From: Streptomyces rimosus
Lineage (GTDB): Bacteria > Actinomycetota > Actinomycetes > Streptomycetales > Streptomycetaceae
Assembly (NCBI RefSeq): GCF_008704655.1
Contig: NZ_CP023688.1
Span: 3,286,001-3,350,000, forward strand
Length of the DNA stretch: 64,000 bases
Reading direction: 5' to 3'
The first letter of the stretch is position 1; the number at the start of each line of letters is the position of its first letter. The notes under the pieces were generated by a model. The model worked only from the letters and a program-made list of their open reading frames with translations, was not told where the DNA came from and did not search any database. The position numbers were made by a program, and so were the translations under genes. This document shows positions 31,724-39,881 of this stretch, one piece after another.

Positions 31724-33699
31724 GGCCGCGCTCCTCTCTGGCGGTCGGCACCGGCGGCCGTTCCGGCGGCGGCAGGCTGGGCGGGCTGCGGGCGGGCGGT
31801 AGCCGCTTCGGCAGGCTGCGGGCGGGCGGGGGAGGTGGTGGGCAGGCGCTCGCTTTCGGCGGGCGGGGGGTCCACGCGCCGCGCGCCGTCCCCGTCCGGG
31901 TCCGGGCCCGGGTCTGCCCAGCTCGGGGTGCGGCCGGTCGGCGGTGCGGGCTGTCCGGTGCCGCGCACCGCGGCCCAGCGGCCCGGCACATGGGCTTCGG
32001 CAGGCCGGGCGAACAGGCGGGGCGCGCCGCCCTGGCCGAGCGGGGCGCCAACAGCCGGACGGCACGGCGTACGGGACATCAGCTCCAGATAGATGCCACG
32101 AAATGCCGCGACGTTCTGCTCCACCGTGAACAGTTCGAGTGCGCGGGCGCGCGCGGCGGCGCCCAGCCGGGCGCGCCTGCCGGGGTCGCGGAGCAGCGCC
32201 AGGCACGCGTCGGCGAGCGCGCGCGGGTTGCGGGGCGGTACGACCAGGCCCGTACCGCCGATGACCTCGCACACCGCGCCGACGTCGGTGGAGACCGTGG
32301 CCCGGCCGCTGAGCATCGCCTCCACCAAGGAGCGCGGGAAACCCTCCGCCACACTGGAGAGGACCAGCACCGCACCGGCCGCGTAGGCGTCCTGCGGGCG
32401 GGGCGCCTCCGGGCCGCCGATCTCCTCGAAGGAGACCGGATTGTCGCCCGCGCTGCACGCGTCGGCGGCCTCGTCGGGGAAAAGCTGGGCGGCCAGCGCC
32501 CGGCAGTGCGCCAGGTAGGCGGCGTCCTCCGGTCCGGTGCCCGGCGCCCCGACGATGCGCAGGGTGGCGGCGGGTTCGGCCCGGTGGACGCGCGCGAAGG
32601 CGTGCAGCAGGCAGACGAGGTCCTTGGCGGGCTCGACGGTGCCGGTCCACACCAGGGTCGTGGAGTGGTCGGCCACGGCGTCCGGGACGGCGGTGAAGCC
32701 GCCGGCGTCCATGCCCGGGTGGATGGTGCGCAGGCGCTCCCGGTCGGCGCCGCAGCGCTCCTGCCAGCGCCGGGTGTGGGCAGTGCCCGGGACGACGAGC
32801 GCGGCCTGGGCGTACGTCTCGGCGGCCAGCGCGGTTTCGAAGGCGCCCAGCAGGGACCGTACGGGGGCGCTGAGCCGTGCTCCGGCGCGCGCGAGGTAGT
32901 GCTCGCGCAGCCGCACGCCGTATTCGGTGAGCAGGAGAGGCGTGCCGAAGAAGCGTTTGGCCAGCAGCCCGGGGAGGGCGGCCGGGCCGCCGGTGGCGGC
33001 GTGGCAGAGATCGACCGCGGCGAGTCCGCCGCCTGCGGGTACGTCACCGGCCCCGAAGGCGTACGCGCTGCCCGGCGCATCGCCGTACCAGTCGAGGGAG
33101 AGGGGGCGCAGGGCGCGCTCCAGCTCCTCGGTCACGGCCAGCAGGTCGGCCACGCGCGCGCCGTGCGCGGCGCGCGGTGCGCCGGGGGCGCGGCAGGCGG
33201 CTTCCAGGAGGCGTACGGCCTGTTCGGAGCGGAGGAGACCGGGCAGGCGGCCCTGCGCGCGGGCCAGCTCGGCCAGCCCGTGGAGCCCGGCGGCGAAACG
33301 GTCCGCCTGATCCTCGCGACGCTCCTCACCGGCCCCTGCCGAAGCGCCGGGGAAGGCGCCCCCGCCCGCCTCCTCGGCGGCCCGTGCTCCGGGAGCCCGT
33401 ACGGTGACGAACCCCGCCACCAAGTCGGCGAAGCACGCGGCGAACCGCCGGCGCGCAAGCCGCCCGCGCGCCCGTGCGCGCCGCCTTTCCGGCCGCCACA
33501 TCAGCGGGGCGGGGAGTTCCCCGTACAGCGGTGCGGTCCGCACCGTCCGGCCGCGGTACGGGGCGCCCTCGGGGCCGCGGGCGAGGGTGTAGATCTCGAA
33601 CTCGTGGCCGGTGAGCCCGCGCACGAGCCGGTCGCACCACGGACGCGTCTCACCGGACGCGTCCAGGGCACCACTCTCGGTGAGCAGAGCAATGCGCAC
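31720..33699 (-). CDS. PelF-like GT4 glycosyltransferase (DUF3492)
   Basis: A 659-residue protein. Residues 1 to about 270 match DUF3492 (MRIALLTESG, then WCDRLVRGLTGHEFEIYTL), the N-terminal half of PelF. About 300-540 form a GT4 domain with the nucleotide-sugar signature EGFPRSLVEAM. The last ~110 residues are a disordered Pro/Arg tail absent from PelF. PelF is the cytosolic polymerase of the cationic Pel polysaccharide and uses UDP-GalNAc/UDP-GlcNAc. It heads a leftward set: transferase, membrane protein, epimerase, Spherulin-4 hydrolase. Confidence 0.88.
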   Translation of the reverse strand: MRIALLTESGALDASGETRPWCDRLVRGLTGHEFEIYTLARGPEGAPYRGRTVRTAPLYGELPAPLMWRPERRRARARGRLARRRFAACFADLVAGFVTVRAPGARAAEEAGGGAFPGASAGAGEERREDQADRFAAGLHGLAELARAQGRLPGLLRSEQAVRLLEAACRAPGAPRAAHGARVADLLAVTEELERALRPLSLDWYGDAPGSAYAFGAGDVPAGGGLAAVDLCHAATGGPAALPGLLAKRFFGTPLLLTEYGVRLREHYLARAGARLSAPVRSLLGAFETALAAETYAQAALVVPGTAHTRRWQERCGADRERLRTIHPGMDAGGFTAVPDAVADHSTTLVWTGTVEPAKDLVCLLHAFARVHRAEPAATLRIVGAPGTGPEDAAYLAHCRALAAQLFPDEAADACSAGDNPVSFEEIGGPEAPRPQDAYAAGAVLVLSSVAEGFPRSLVEAMLSGRATVSTDVGAVCEVIGGTGLVVPPRNPRALADACLALLRDPGRRARLGAAARARALELFTVEQNVAAFRGIYLELMSRTPCRPAVGAPLGQGGAPRLFARPAEAHVPGRWAAVRGTGQPAPPTGRTPSWADPGPDPDGDGARRVDPPPAESERLPTTSPARPQPAEAATARPQPAQPAAAGTAAGADRQRGARP

Positions 33700-33890
33700 G
33701 AGTGCACCCCCGTTCTCCCTGATAGGCGTCGGACGACGGCGGCCGCCCCTGGGAGGCCCGCCGCTACCTGCAGGAAGAAGCTACGCAGAGATCCCGGTGA
33801 CACGACGGACGGTTGTCCGTCGCGCCACCGGAAGGGGTGAAGAGACGTAACTTTCCACCCCGGTGGGCGTTCTGGCGCGCTATGTGCCCG

Positions 33891-35600
33891 TCACGCCGCG
33901 GCCCGCAGGGCCCGGCGGCCGGCAGACACGTCCGGGTCGAGCACGGGCACCGCCGCCAGCAGGCCCTTCGTGTACGGGTGCGCGGGACGCCCGTACACCT
34001 CGCCGGTGGGGCCCTCCTCCACGATCCGGCCGCCGCGCATCACCGCGACCCGGTCGCTGACCGCCCGCACCACCGCCAGGTCGTGCGCGATGAAGACCAG
34101 CGCCAGGCCCAGTTCCCGCCGCAGTTCGCCGAGGAGTTCCATGATCTGCGCCTGGGTGGTGACGTCGAGCGCCGAGACCGGCTCGTCGCAGACCAGCAGC
34201 CGGGGGCCGGGGGCGAGCGCCCGCGCGATGCCGACGCGCTGCCGCTGGCCGCCGCTGAACTCGTGCGGGTAGCGGTGGTACCAGGCCGGGTCCAGGCCGA
34301 CCCGCTCCAGCAGCTCGCACGCCCGGCGCACCACGCGCGCGTCGTCCCGGTCACCGGCCGCGCGCAGCGGGTCGGCGACCGACTCGCCGATGCTGCGCCG
34401 CGGGTTGAGCGAGGACACCGGGTCCTGGAAGACCATCTGCAACTCGCTGCGCAGCGGCCGCAGCTTGCGGTCGGTGAGCGCCCCGATGTCGTGGCCGCGG
34501 TAGCGCAGGGTCCCGGCGGTCGGGTCCAGCAGCCGTACGAGCATCCGTCCGAGCGTCGTCTTGCCGCTGCCCGACTCACCGACGAGGCCGAGGACCTCCC
34601 CTTCCCGTACGGTCAGCGAGACCTCGTCGACCGCGGTCGTACGATTCCGGCGGCCGCCGAACTCGCGCCGCAGCCCGGCGGCTTCGAGCAGGACGCCGTC
34701 CTCGCCGCCGGAGGCCCGTGCGCGGCGTACGGCCGGTTCGGCGTCCACGCGGGGCACCGCCGCCAGCAGTTCCTTCGTGTACGGCTCGCGCGGCGTGCGC
34801 AGCACCTCCCCGACGGTGCCGTGCTCGACCGCCCGGCCGCCGCGCATCACCAGCACCTCGTCCACGCTGCCCGCGACCACTCCCAGGTCGTGGGTGACCA
34901 GGAGCAGTCCCATGCCGGTCTCGGCCCGGAGGTCGTGCAGCAGGTCGAGGATCTGCGCCTGCACGGTGACGTCCAGCGCGGTGGTCGGCTCATCGGCGAT
35001 CAGCAGGCGCGGTTCGCAGGCGAGCGCCATGGCGAGCAACGCGCGCTGGCGCATGCCCCCGCTGAATTCGTGCGGCCGCGAGCGGGCGCGCCGGGGGGCG
35101 TCCGCGATGCCGACGCGCTCCAGCACCTCGACGGCGCGGGCACGGGCCGCGCGCCGGGAGACGTCCGGCCGGTGCACCCGGTAGACCTCGGCTATCTGGT
35201 CGCCGATCGCGTAGTACGGGTCGAGCGAGGACAGCGGGTCCTGGAAGACCATCGCGGCCCGGCCGCCGCGCAGTCGCCGCAGCGCGCGCTCGTCAGCGGC
35301 CCGTACGTCCGTACCGGCGACCCGTACCGTACCGCCGACCCACGCCCCGGTCCCCCGGTGCAGGTCGAGCAGGGCGGCCGCGACGGTGGACTTGCCGGAG
35401 CCGGACTCGCCGACGATGCCCAGGGCGCGGCCCGGGGCGAGCGTGAAGGAGAGGCCGTCCACAGCCCGTACGGCGGAATCGCCGTCGCCGTCGGCGGGGA
35501 AGGCGACCGACAGGTCCCGGACCTCCACCAGAAGGTCCTCCGCCGCTCCGGAAACGTCAGCGGGACGCGTGTCCGGGGAGGTCACGCCGGGTGAGGTCAT
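33891..35600 (-). CDS. Fused oligopeptide ABC transporter ATPase (DppD-DppF type)
   Basis: A 569-residue protein with two complete ATPase domains in one chain. The first has Walker A GESGSGKS (near residue 70), signature FSGGMRQR and DEPTTALD. The second has [16 protein letters not shown] and DEPVSALD, and starts near residue 290. It powers a peptide or nickel-type importer together with the two permeases upstream. Its ATG overlaps the stop of the permease gene (ATGA). The open frame extends upstream only as a shadow of the permeases. Confidence 0.94.
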   Translation of the reverse strand: MTSPGVTSPDTRPADVSGAAEDLLVEVRDLSVAFPADGDGDSAVRAVDGLSFTLAPGRALGIVGESGSGKSTVAAALLDLHRGTGAWVGGTVRVAGTDVRAADERALRRLRGGRAAMVFQDPLSSLDPYYAIGDQIAEVYRVHRPDVSRRAARARAVEVLERVGIADAPRRARSRPHEFSGGMRQRALLAMALACEPRLLIADEPTTALDVTVQAQILDLLHDLRAETGMGLLLVTHDLGVVAGSVDEVLVMRGGRAVEHGTVGEVLRTPREPYTKELLAAVPRVDAEPAVRRARASGGEDGVLLEAAGLRREFGGRRNRTTAVDEVSLTVREGEVLGLVGESGSGKTTLGRMLVRLLDPTAGTLRYRGHDIGALTDRKLRPLRSELQMVFQDPVSSLNPRRSIGESVADPLRAAGDRDDARVVRRACELLERVGLDPAWYHRYPHEFSGGQRQRVGIARALAPGPRLLVCDEPVSALDVTTQAQIMELLGELRRELGLALVFIAHDLAVVRAVSDRVAVMRGGRIVEEGPTGEVYGRPAHPYTKGLLAAVPVLDPDVSAGRRALRAAA

Positions 35601-36586
35601 GTCAGGGCCACCCTTCGGTCGGCGAGTGTGTAGAGGATGTCCGCCACCAGGTTGGCGACGACGACGGCCGCGCCGGTGCCCAGCGTCACCCCGACGACGA
35701 CGGGCAGATCGACGACCCGCACCGAGTGCACCAGGAGCTGCCCGATGCCCGGCAGCCCGAAGAGGGTCTCGGTGAGCATCGCGCCGCCGAACATCGTGCC
35801 GAGGTCGAGCGCGGTGAGCGCGATGACGGGCGGCAGCGCGCCGCGCAGCGCGTGCCGGGTGACGACGGAACGTTCCCGCACGCCGTACGCGCGGAAGGTG
35901 CGGATATGGTCCTCGGCCAGCGTCTCCAGCGTCGAGGCGCGGGTCAGCCGGGCGTACTTGGCGGATTCCAGCAGCGCCAGCGCCGTCCAGGGCAGCAGCA
36001 GGTTCCAGGCCCACTGCTCGGGGTCCTCGGACAGCGGGACGTAGGTGGGAAACGGCAGCCATTGCAGGTACGCGCAGAAGACCATCAGCAGCAGGAGCCC
36101 GGTGATGAAGACCGGAGTGGCGGTGCCGACGAGGGTCAGGCCGGTCAGGACGCGCTCCGTCGTGCCGCCGCGGCGCAGCGCGGACAGCAGCCCGGTGCCG
36201 ACGCCGAGCAGCAGCCAGAGCACCATCGCGCCGAGCGCGAGGGACGCGGTGACCGGCAGCCGGTCGCCCAGCAGTTCGGTGACCGGGGTGCTGTTCTGAT
36301 AGGAGAGGCCGAGGCAGGGCGCGTCGCAGTGGAGCACGGTGGTGCCGGACGAGAAGTCGCGGCCGGCCACCAGCCCCTGGAGGAAGTGCAGGTACTGCGT
36401 CAGGAGCGGCGCGTCCAGCTCCAGGCGTTCGCGCACCTGCTGGATCTGCCCGGGGTTGCAGCGCGGGCCGCAGGCCAGTTTGGCGGGGTCGCCGGGCGCC
36501 ACGTAGAAGAGCGCGTAGACGGCGACCGTCAGCAGGAGGAGGACGACGAGCGCGCCGCCCAGCCGGCGCAGGGCGTAGCCGGTCAT
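35597..36586 (-). CDS. Peptide ABC transporter permease (DppB type)
   Basis: A 329-residue inner-membrane permease with the DppB layout: a first helix (LVVLLLLTVAVYALFYVAPGDP), an extracytoplasmic loop with CGPRC, then five more helices and the EAA-like loop ending in FGLPGIGQLL. It forms the translocation channel with the next permease. It overlaps both neighbours by four bases and belongs to one transcript with the binding protein and ATPase genes. Confidence 0.94.
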   Translation of the reverse strand: MTGYALRRLGGALVVLLLLTVAVYALFYVAPGDPAKLACGPRCNPGQIQQVRERLELDAPLLTQYLHFLQGLVAGRDFSSGTTVLHCDAPCLGLSYQNSTPVTELLGDRLPVTASLALGAMVLWLLLGVGTGLLSALRRGGTTERVLTGLTLVGTATPVFITGLLLLMVFCAYLQWLPFPTYVPLSEDPEQWAWNLLLPWTALALLESAKYARLTRASTLETLAEDHIRTFRAYGVRERSVVTRHALRGALPPVIALTALDLGTMFGGAMLTETLFGLPGIGQLLVHSVRVVDLPVVVGVTLGTGAAVVVANLVADILYTLADRRVALT

Positions 36587-37626
36587 ACTGCGGCCTCCTT
36601 CTCACGGGTGGCGTCCGCGGTCACGGTGGCGGCCGCGATCCGCTTCGTACGGGCCGCGCGGCTGCCGACCCGCAGCCGGGACCGCTCGCGCGGATCGAGC
36701 GCCGTACGGACCACGTCGCCGAGCACGGTGAACGCCAGGACGGTCACCAGCAGGCAGCCCGCCGGAAGCAGGACGTACATGGGGTCGGCCCGGAACCAGG
36801 TCGTCGCGGTGGACAGCATCTGGCCCCAGGACGCGGTGGGCGGTGTGACGCCGATGCCGAGGAAGGACAGCGACGCCTCCGCGACGATGTTGCCGGGCAC
36901 CAGGACCGCCGCGTAGGTGATCACGGGCGCGGCGAGCGCGGGCAGCAGTTCGCGGCGCGCCACCCGCAGCGGTCCCGAGCCGCCCAGCCGGGCCGCCGCC
37001 ACATGGTCCAGCTTCTTCAGGGCGAGAGTGCGGGCCCGCACGATACGGGAGGTGCCGACCCAGCCGAGCAGCCCGATGACCAGCACCAGCAGCAGCGGGC
37101 GGGGGAAGTCGGCGGGCACGATCGCGGTCAGCGAGATCGCGATGACGAGCGTCGGCAGCGCGGTCAGCACCTCGGTGAACCGGGAGAGCACCTGGTCGGC
37201 GAGCCGGTGGCCGAGGCCCGCGGCGAGGCCGACCACCAGGCCGACCAGGACCTGTACGGCCGTGGCGCCGAGCGCGATGAGCAGCGAGACCCGGGCCCCG
37301 TACAGCAGCCGCGCGAACAGGTCACGGCCGGTGCCGGGTTCGACGCCCAGCCAGTGGTCGCCGCTGATCCCGCCGTACGGGCCGAGCGGCACGCCGCCGC
37401 GCGCGGAGTCGATCAGACCGTCGTGGTACGTGGTCGGGTCCTGGCCCTCCAGCGCCGCGAGCAGCGGGGCGGCGAGGGCGAGCAGGACGAGCGCGAGGAG
37501 CACGGCGGCGGAGGCGACGGCGGCGGGCCGCTGCCGCAGCCGCCGCCACACCGCGTCGCGCTGATGGGGTGTCACTTCGGGTACCGGCGGCACGTGCGCT
37601 GCCGGGGTTTCTTCAGGTGCCGACAT
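36583..37626 (-). CDS. Peptide ABC transporter permease (DppC type)
   Basis: A 347-residue permease starting MSAPEETPAAH. It has the long first periplasmic segment of DppC proteins (HWLGVEPGTGRDLFARLLYGAR), followed by five helices and an EAA loop (EASLSFLGIGVTPP). The C-terminal 30 residues are a basic cytosolic tail. The ATG shares one base with the stop of the binding-protein gene (TGATG), so translation is coupled. Confidence 0.94.
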   Translation of the reverse strand: MSAPEETPAAHVPPVPEVTPHQRDAVWRRLRQRPAAVASAAVLLALVLLALAAPLLAALEGQDPTTYHDGLIDSARGGVPLGPYGGISGDHWLGVEPGTGRDLFARLLYGARVSLLIALGATAVQVLVGLVVGLAAGLGHRLADQVLSRFTEVLTALPTLVIAISLTAIVPADFPRPLLLVLVIGLLGWVGTSRIVRARTLALKKLDHVAAARLGGSGPLRVARRELLPALAAPVITYAAVLVPGNIVAEASLSFLGIGVTPPTASWGQMLSTATTWFRADPMYVLLPAGCLLVTVLAFTVLGDVVRTALDPRERSRLRVGSRAARTKRIAAATVTADATREKEAAV

Positions 37627-39356
37627 CACTTGACCGCGACCTGCGAGATGTCCAGCACGCCGGTCCAGTCGCTGATGACGACGTTCTTGATGTCCTTGCC
37701 GTACAAGCGCTTGTAGACCGGGTGGAACAGCGGTACGGACAGGGCCTGCTCGCCGATCTTCTTGTCCAGCGCGCCCCACCGGGGGGCCGCCGCCGTCAGG
37801 TCGGTCAGCTTGTTGATCTCGTCGATCTCGTGGTTGACCGCCGGGTCGTCGAGCTGCGCGTGGTTGAAGTTCGCGGCGTCCCGGACGATCTGCCGGCCGT
37901 CGAAGATCGGCGCCAGGAATGCGCCGCCGGACGGCCAGTCCGCTCCCCAGCTGCCGAAGAACAGGCCGGGTTCGTCGTCGACGCTGTGCACCTTCTCCTG
38001 GTAGTCGTTGTTCTCCAGCCCCTGGAGCCTGACGGTGATCCCGGCCTTCTTCAGGGCTTCCTGGACGGCGGTGGCGATTTCCGGGCTGGTCGAGAAGTTC
38101 TTGGCGGTGGAATGGGCGAGGGTGATGTTCAGCCCGTTCTCGTAACCGGCCTCCTTGAGCAGTTCTCTGGCCTTCGCCGGATTTCCGGTGCGCCCGGCCG
38201 GGAACGGGTCGTACGGGGTGTATCCGAAGGGTTTGCTGTTCGGCAGGAAGGTGGTGGCCGGCTCGGCCAGCGCGGAGCCGCCCGCGGCGTTCACCACGCT
38301 CTGCCGGTTGACGGCGTAGGCAATGGCCTGGCGCACCTTGGGGTTGTCGAAGGGCTTCACCTTCGGATTGAACGCGAGGTAATTGGTGTAGCCGAAGTGG
38401 CCGGTGCCGACCCGCTTGCCGAGTTCCTTGTCGCCGCCGATCCGCGCGAGTTCGGCCGGGCCGAGATCGGTGTCGGTGGTCACCGCGGCGGCGTCCGGAC
38501 CGGCGCCGGTGGCCAGCCGCTGGTTGACGACCGCGGAATCCAGACCCGATTTCACGTCGATGGTATCGGGGTAGGCATGCCGCTCGGAGTCGGTCTTCTC
38601 GGACCAGTGCGGATTGCGTTCCAGGACAAGGTGCTCACCGTCGCCGGTGTTCTTCGCGACCTTGTACGGGCCCGAGGAGACCGGGTGTTCCTCGTATTTC
38701 GTGCCCGTGTCCTTCGCCTTCGGCACCGGCGCGAACTGCGTCTGCGTGGCGAGCAGCGGGAATTCACCTTCGGGCTTCTTCAGGTGGAAGACGATGGTCT
38801 TCGCGTCCGGCGTCTCGATGGACTTGAGCCCGTCCTTGTCCTTGTACGGGCCCTGGTAGCTTTCCCCGCCCACCAGCCAGTCACGCAAAAAGGGCGCCCC
38901 GCCGGAGAGTTCGGCGGCGAAGGAGCGCTCGATGCCGTATTTGATGTCGGCGCTGGTGATCGGCGACCCGTCCTCGAACTTGAGGCCGTCCTTGAGCGTG
39001 TACGTCCACACGGTGGCGTTCTCGCTGGGACGGCCGGTGTCGGTGGCGAGGTCCGGTACGGCCTTGGCGCCGGCCGCGCCGTTCTCCCGGTTGCGGGTGG
39101 TCAGCGTACGGAAGACCAGCGTCGGTACGTTGCCGCCGCCGGAGGTGTAGAGGCGCGCCGGGTCGAAGTTGGTCTGCGGCTGGGAGTTCAGGACGGTGAG
39201 CGTGCCGCCCTTGGCCGGCGCGGCGCTCGTGCCGTCACCCGCGGCGGCGTCCTTGGGGCCGCAGGCGGTGGCGGTGGCGGCGAGCACGACGCCCACCGCG
39301 ACGGCGACCACCCGTCTGGCGGGAGGAAAATGGAGAAAACGGAACGTCTGGGACAT
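37626..39356 (-). CDS. Solute-binding lipoprotein, family 5 (peptide/nickel)
   Basis: A 576-residue secreted binding protein. The signal peptide has an Arg pair (residues 14-15), a hydrophobic core and a lipobox ending at Cys32 (TATACGPKD). The mature part shows family-5 features: GGTLTVLNSQPQTNFDPARL near its start, KFEDGSPITSADIKYGIER, NPKVRQAIAYAVNRQ and, near the end, PLFHPVYKRLYGKDI. It delivers oligopeptides or similar ligands to the permeases encoded downstream. The first gene of the importer operon; the ribosome site is weak. Confidence 0.94.
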   Translation of the reverse strand: MSQTFRFLHFPPARRVVAVAVGVVLAATATACGPKDAAAGDGTSAAPAKGGTLTVLNSQPQTNFDPARLYTSGGGNVPTLVFRTLTTRNRENGAAGAKAVPDLATDTGRPSENATVWTYTLKDGLKFEDGSPITSADIKYGIERSFAAELSGGAPFLRDWLVGGESYQGPYKDKDGLKSIETPDAKTIVFHLKKPEGEFPLLATQTQFAPVPKAKDTGTKYEEHPVSSGPYKVAKNTGDGEHLVLERNPHWSEKTDSERHAYPDTIDVKSGLDSAVVNQRLATGAGPDAAAVTTDTDLGPAELARIGGDKELGKRVGTGHFGYTNYLAFNPKVKPFDNPKVRQAIAYAVNRQSVVNAAGGSALAEPATTFLPNSKPFGYTPYDPFPAGRTGNPAKARELLKEAGYENGLNITLAHSTAKNFSTSPEIATAVQEALKKAGITVRLQGLENNDYQEKVHSVDDEPGLFFGSWGADWPSGGAFLAPIFDGRQIVRDAANFNHAQLDDPAVNHEIDEINKLTDLTAAAPRWGALDKKIGEQALSVPLFHPVYKRLYGKDIKNVVISDWTGVLDISQVAVK

Positions 39357-39881
39357 GACGATGGGCGCCTTTCGCGGCTGGACGTACCCGAGGAAGGCGG
39401 CAGCAGAAGCGCGGCGAGGCGCGGGACCGCCCCTGCGGACACGTTCGGGTGGGATACGTGGATGCGCGGGGGACGCCCCGGCCCGGGGTCACACGTCGCC
39501 GCGGTGGTACGGACCCGGGGAACACGGGCCGTCGCGGCGCTCCAGCGCGCGGCCGGGGACGGGCCTCAGCGACAGCGGATGTCGGCCACGGACTGCGCGG
39601 ACACGCCGATCAGCGCCAGCTCGAAGGCGGCGCGCTCGTAGGCGGTTGCAGGGTGCGGCATGGGCATGAAGACATCACGAAGGGGCGGGTGCTGGCAAAA
39701 GCGTCCCGTTATGGGAGACGATTCGTCCCACATTTCGGTTTACGGGTCCGGTTCAGGCACCGGTTCAACCCGGCCCGACGGCCGCCGGGGGGCGCCTGTC
39801 GCGCCCCGGCTCAGCGGACGTCACGTCCCGGCCGAGCGCCCGTCACACCGCGCCTGCCTCAGCGCACGTCACACCCCGGGC
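39357..39881. other. 525-base gap upstream of the ABC importer
   Basis: This stretch should hold the importer promoter and leader. One small ORF (listed separately) is the only plausible coding sequence; the other open frames are Arg/Pro/Gly artefacts. AGCGCCCGTCACACC-like words recur around 39830-39890. Confidence 0.45.
39566..39667 (-). CDS. Possible 33-residue leader peptide of the importer operon
   Basis: Starts MPMPHPATAYERAAFELALI and ends ADIRCR. It reads in the same direction as the importer operon, about 210 bases before it. There is no ribosome site, but TGATGT lies 4 bases before the ATG and TTTTGC 17 bases further up, so a leaderless transcript is possible. The balanced amino-acid composition is unlike the Arg/Pro artefacts around it. 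No conserved function is known to me. Confidence 0.35.
   Translation of the reverse strand: MPMPHPATAYERAAFELALIGVSAQSVADIRCR

Noticed and set aside
28371..39667. Secondary-metabolite gene cluster
   Set aside because: No polyketide, peptide-synthetase, terpene or RiPP core enzyme. The genes fit a polysaccharide locus and a peptide importer.
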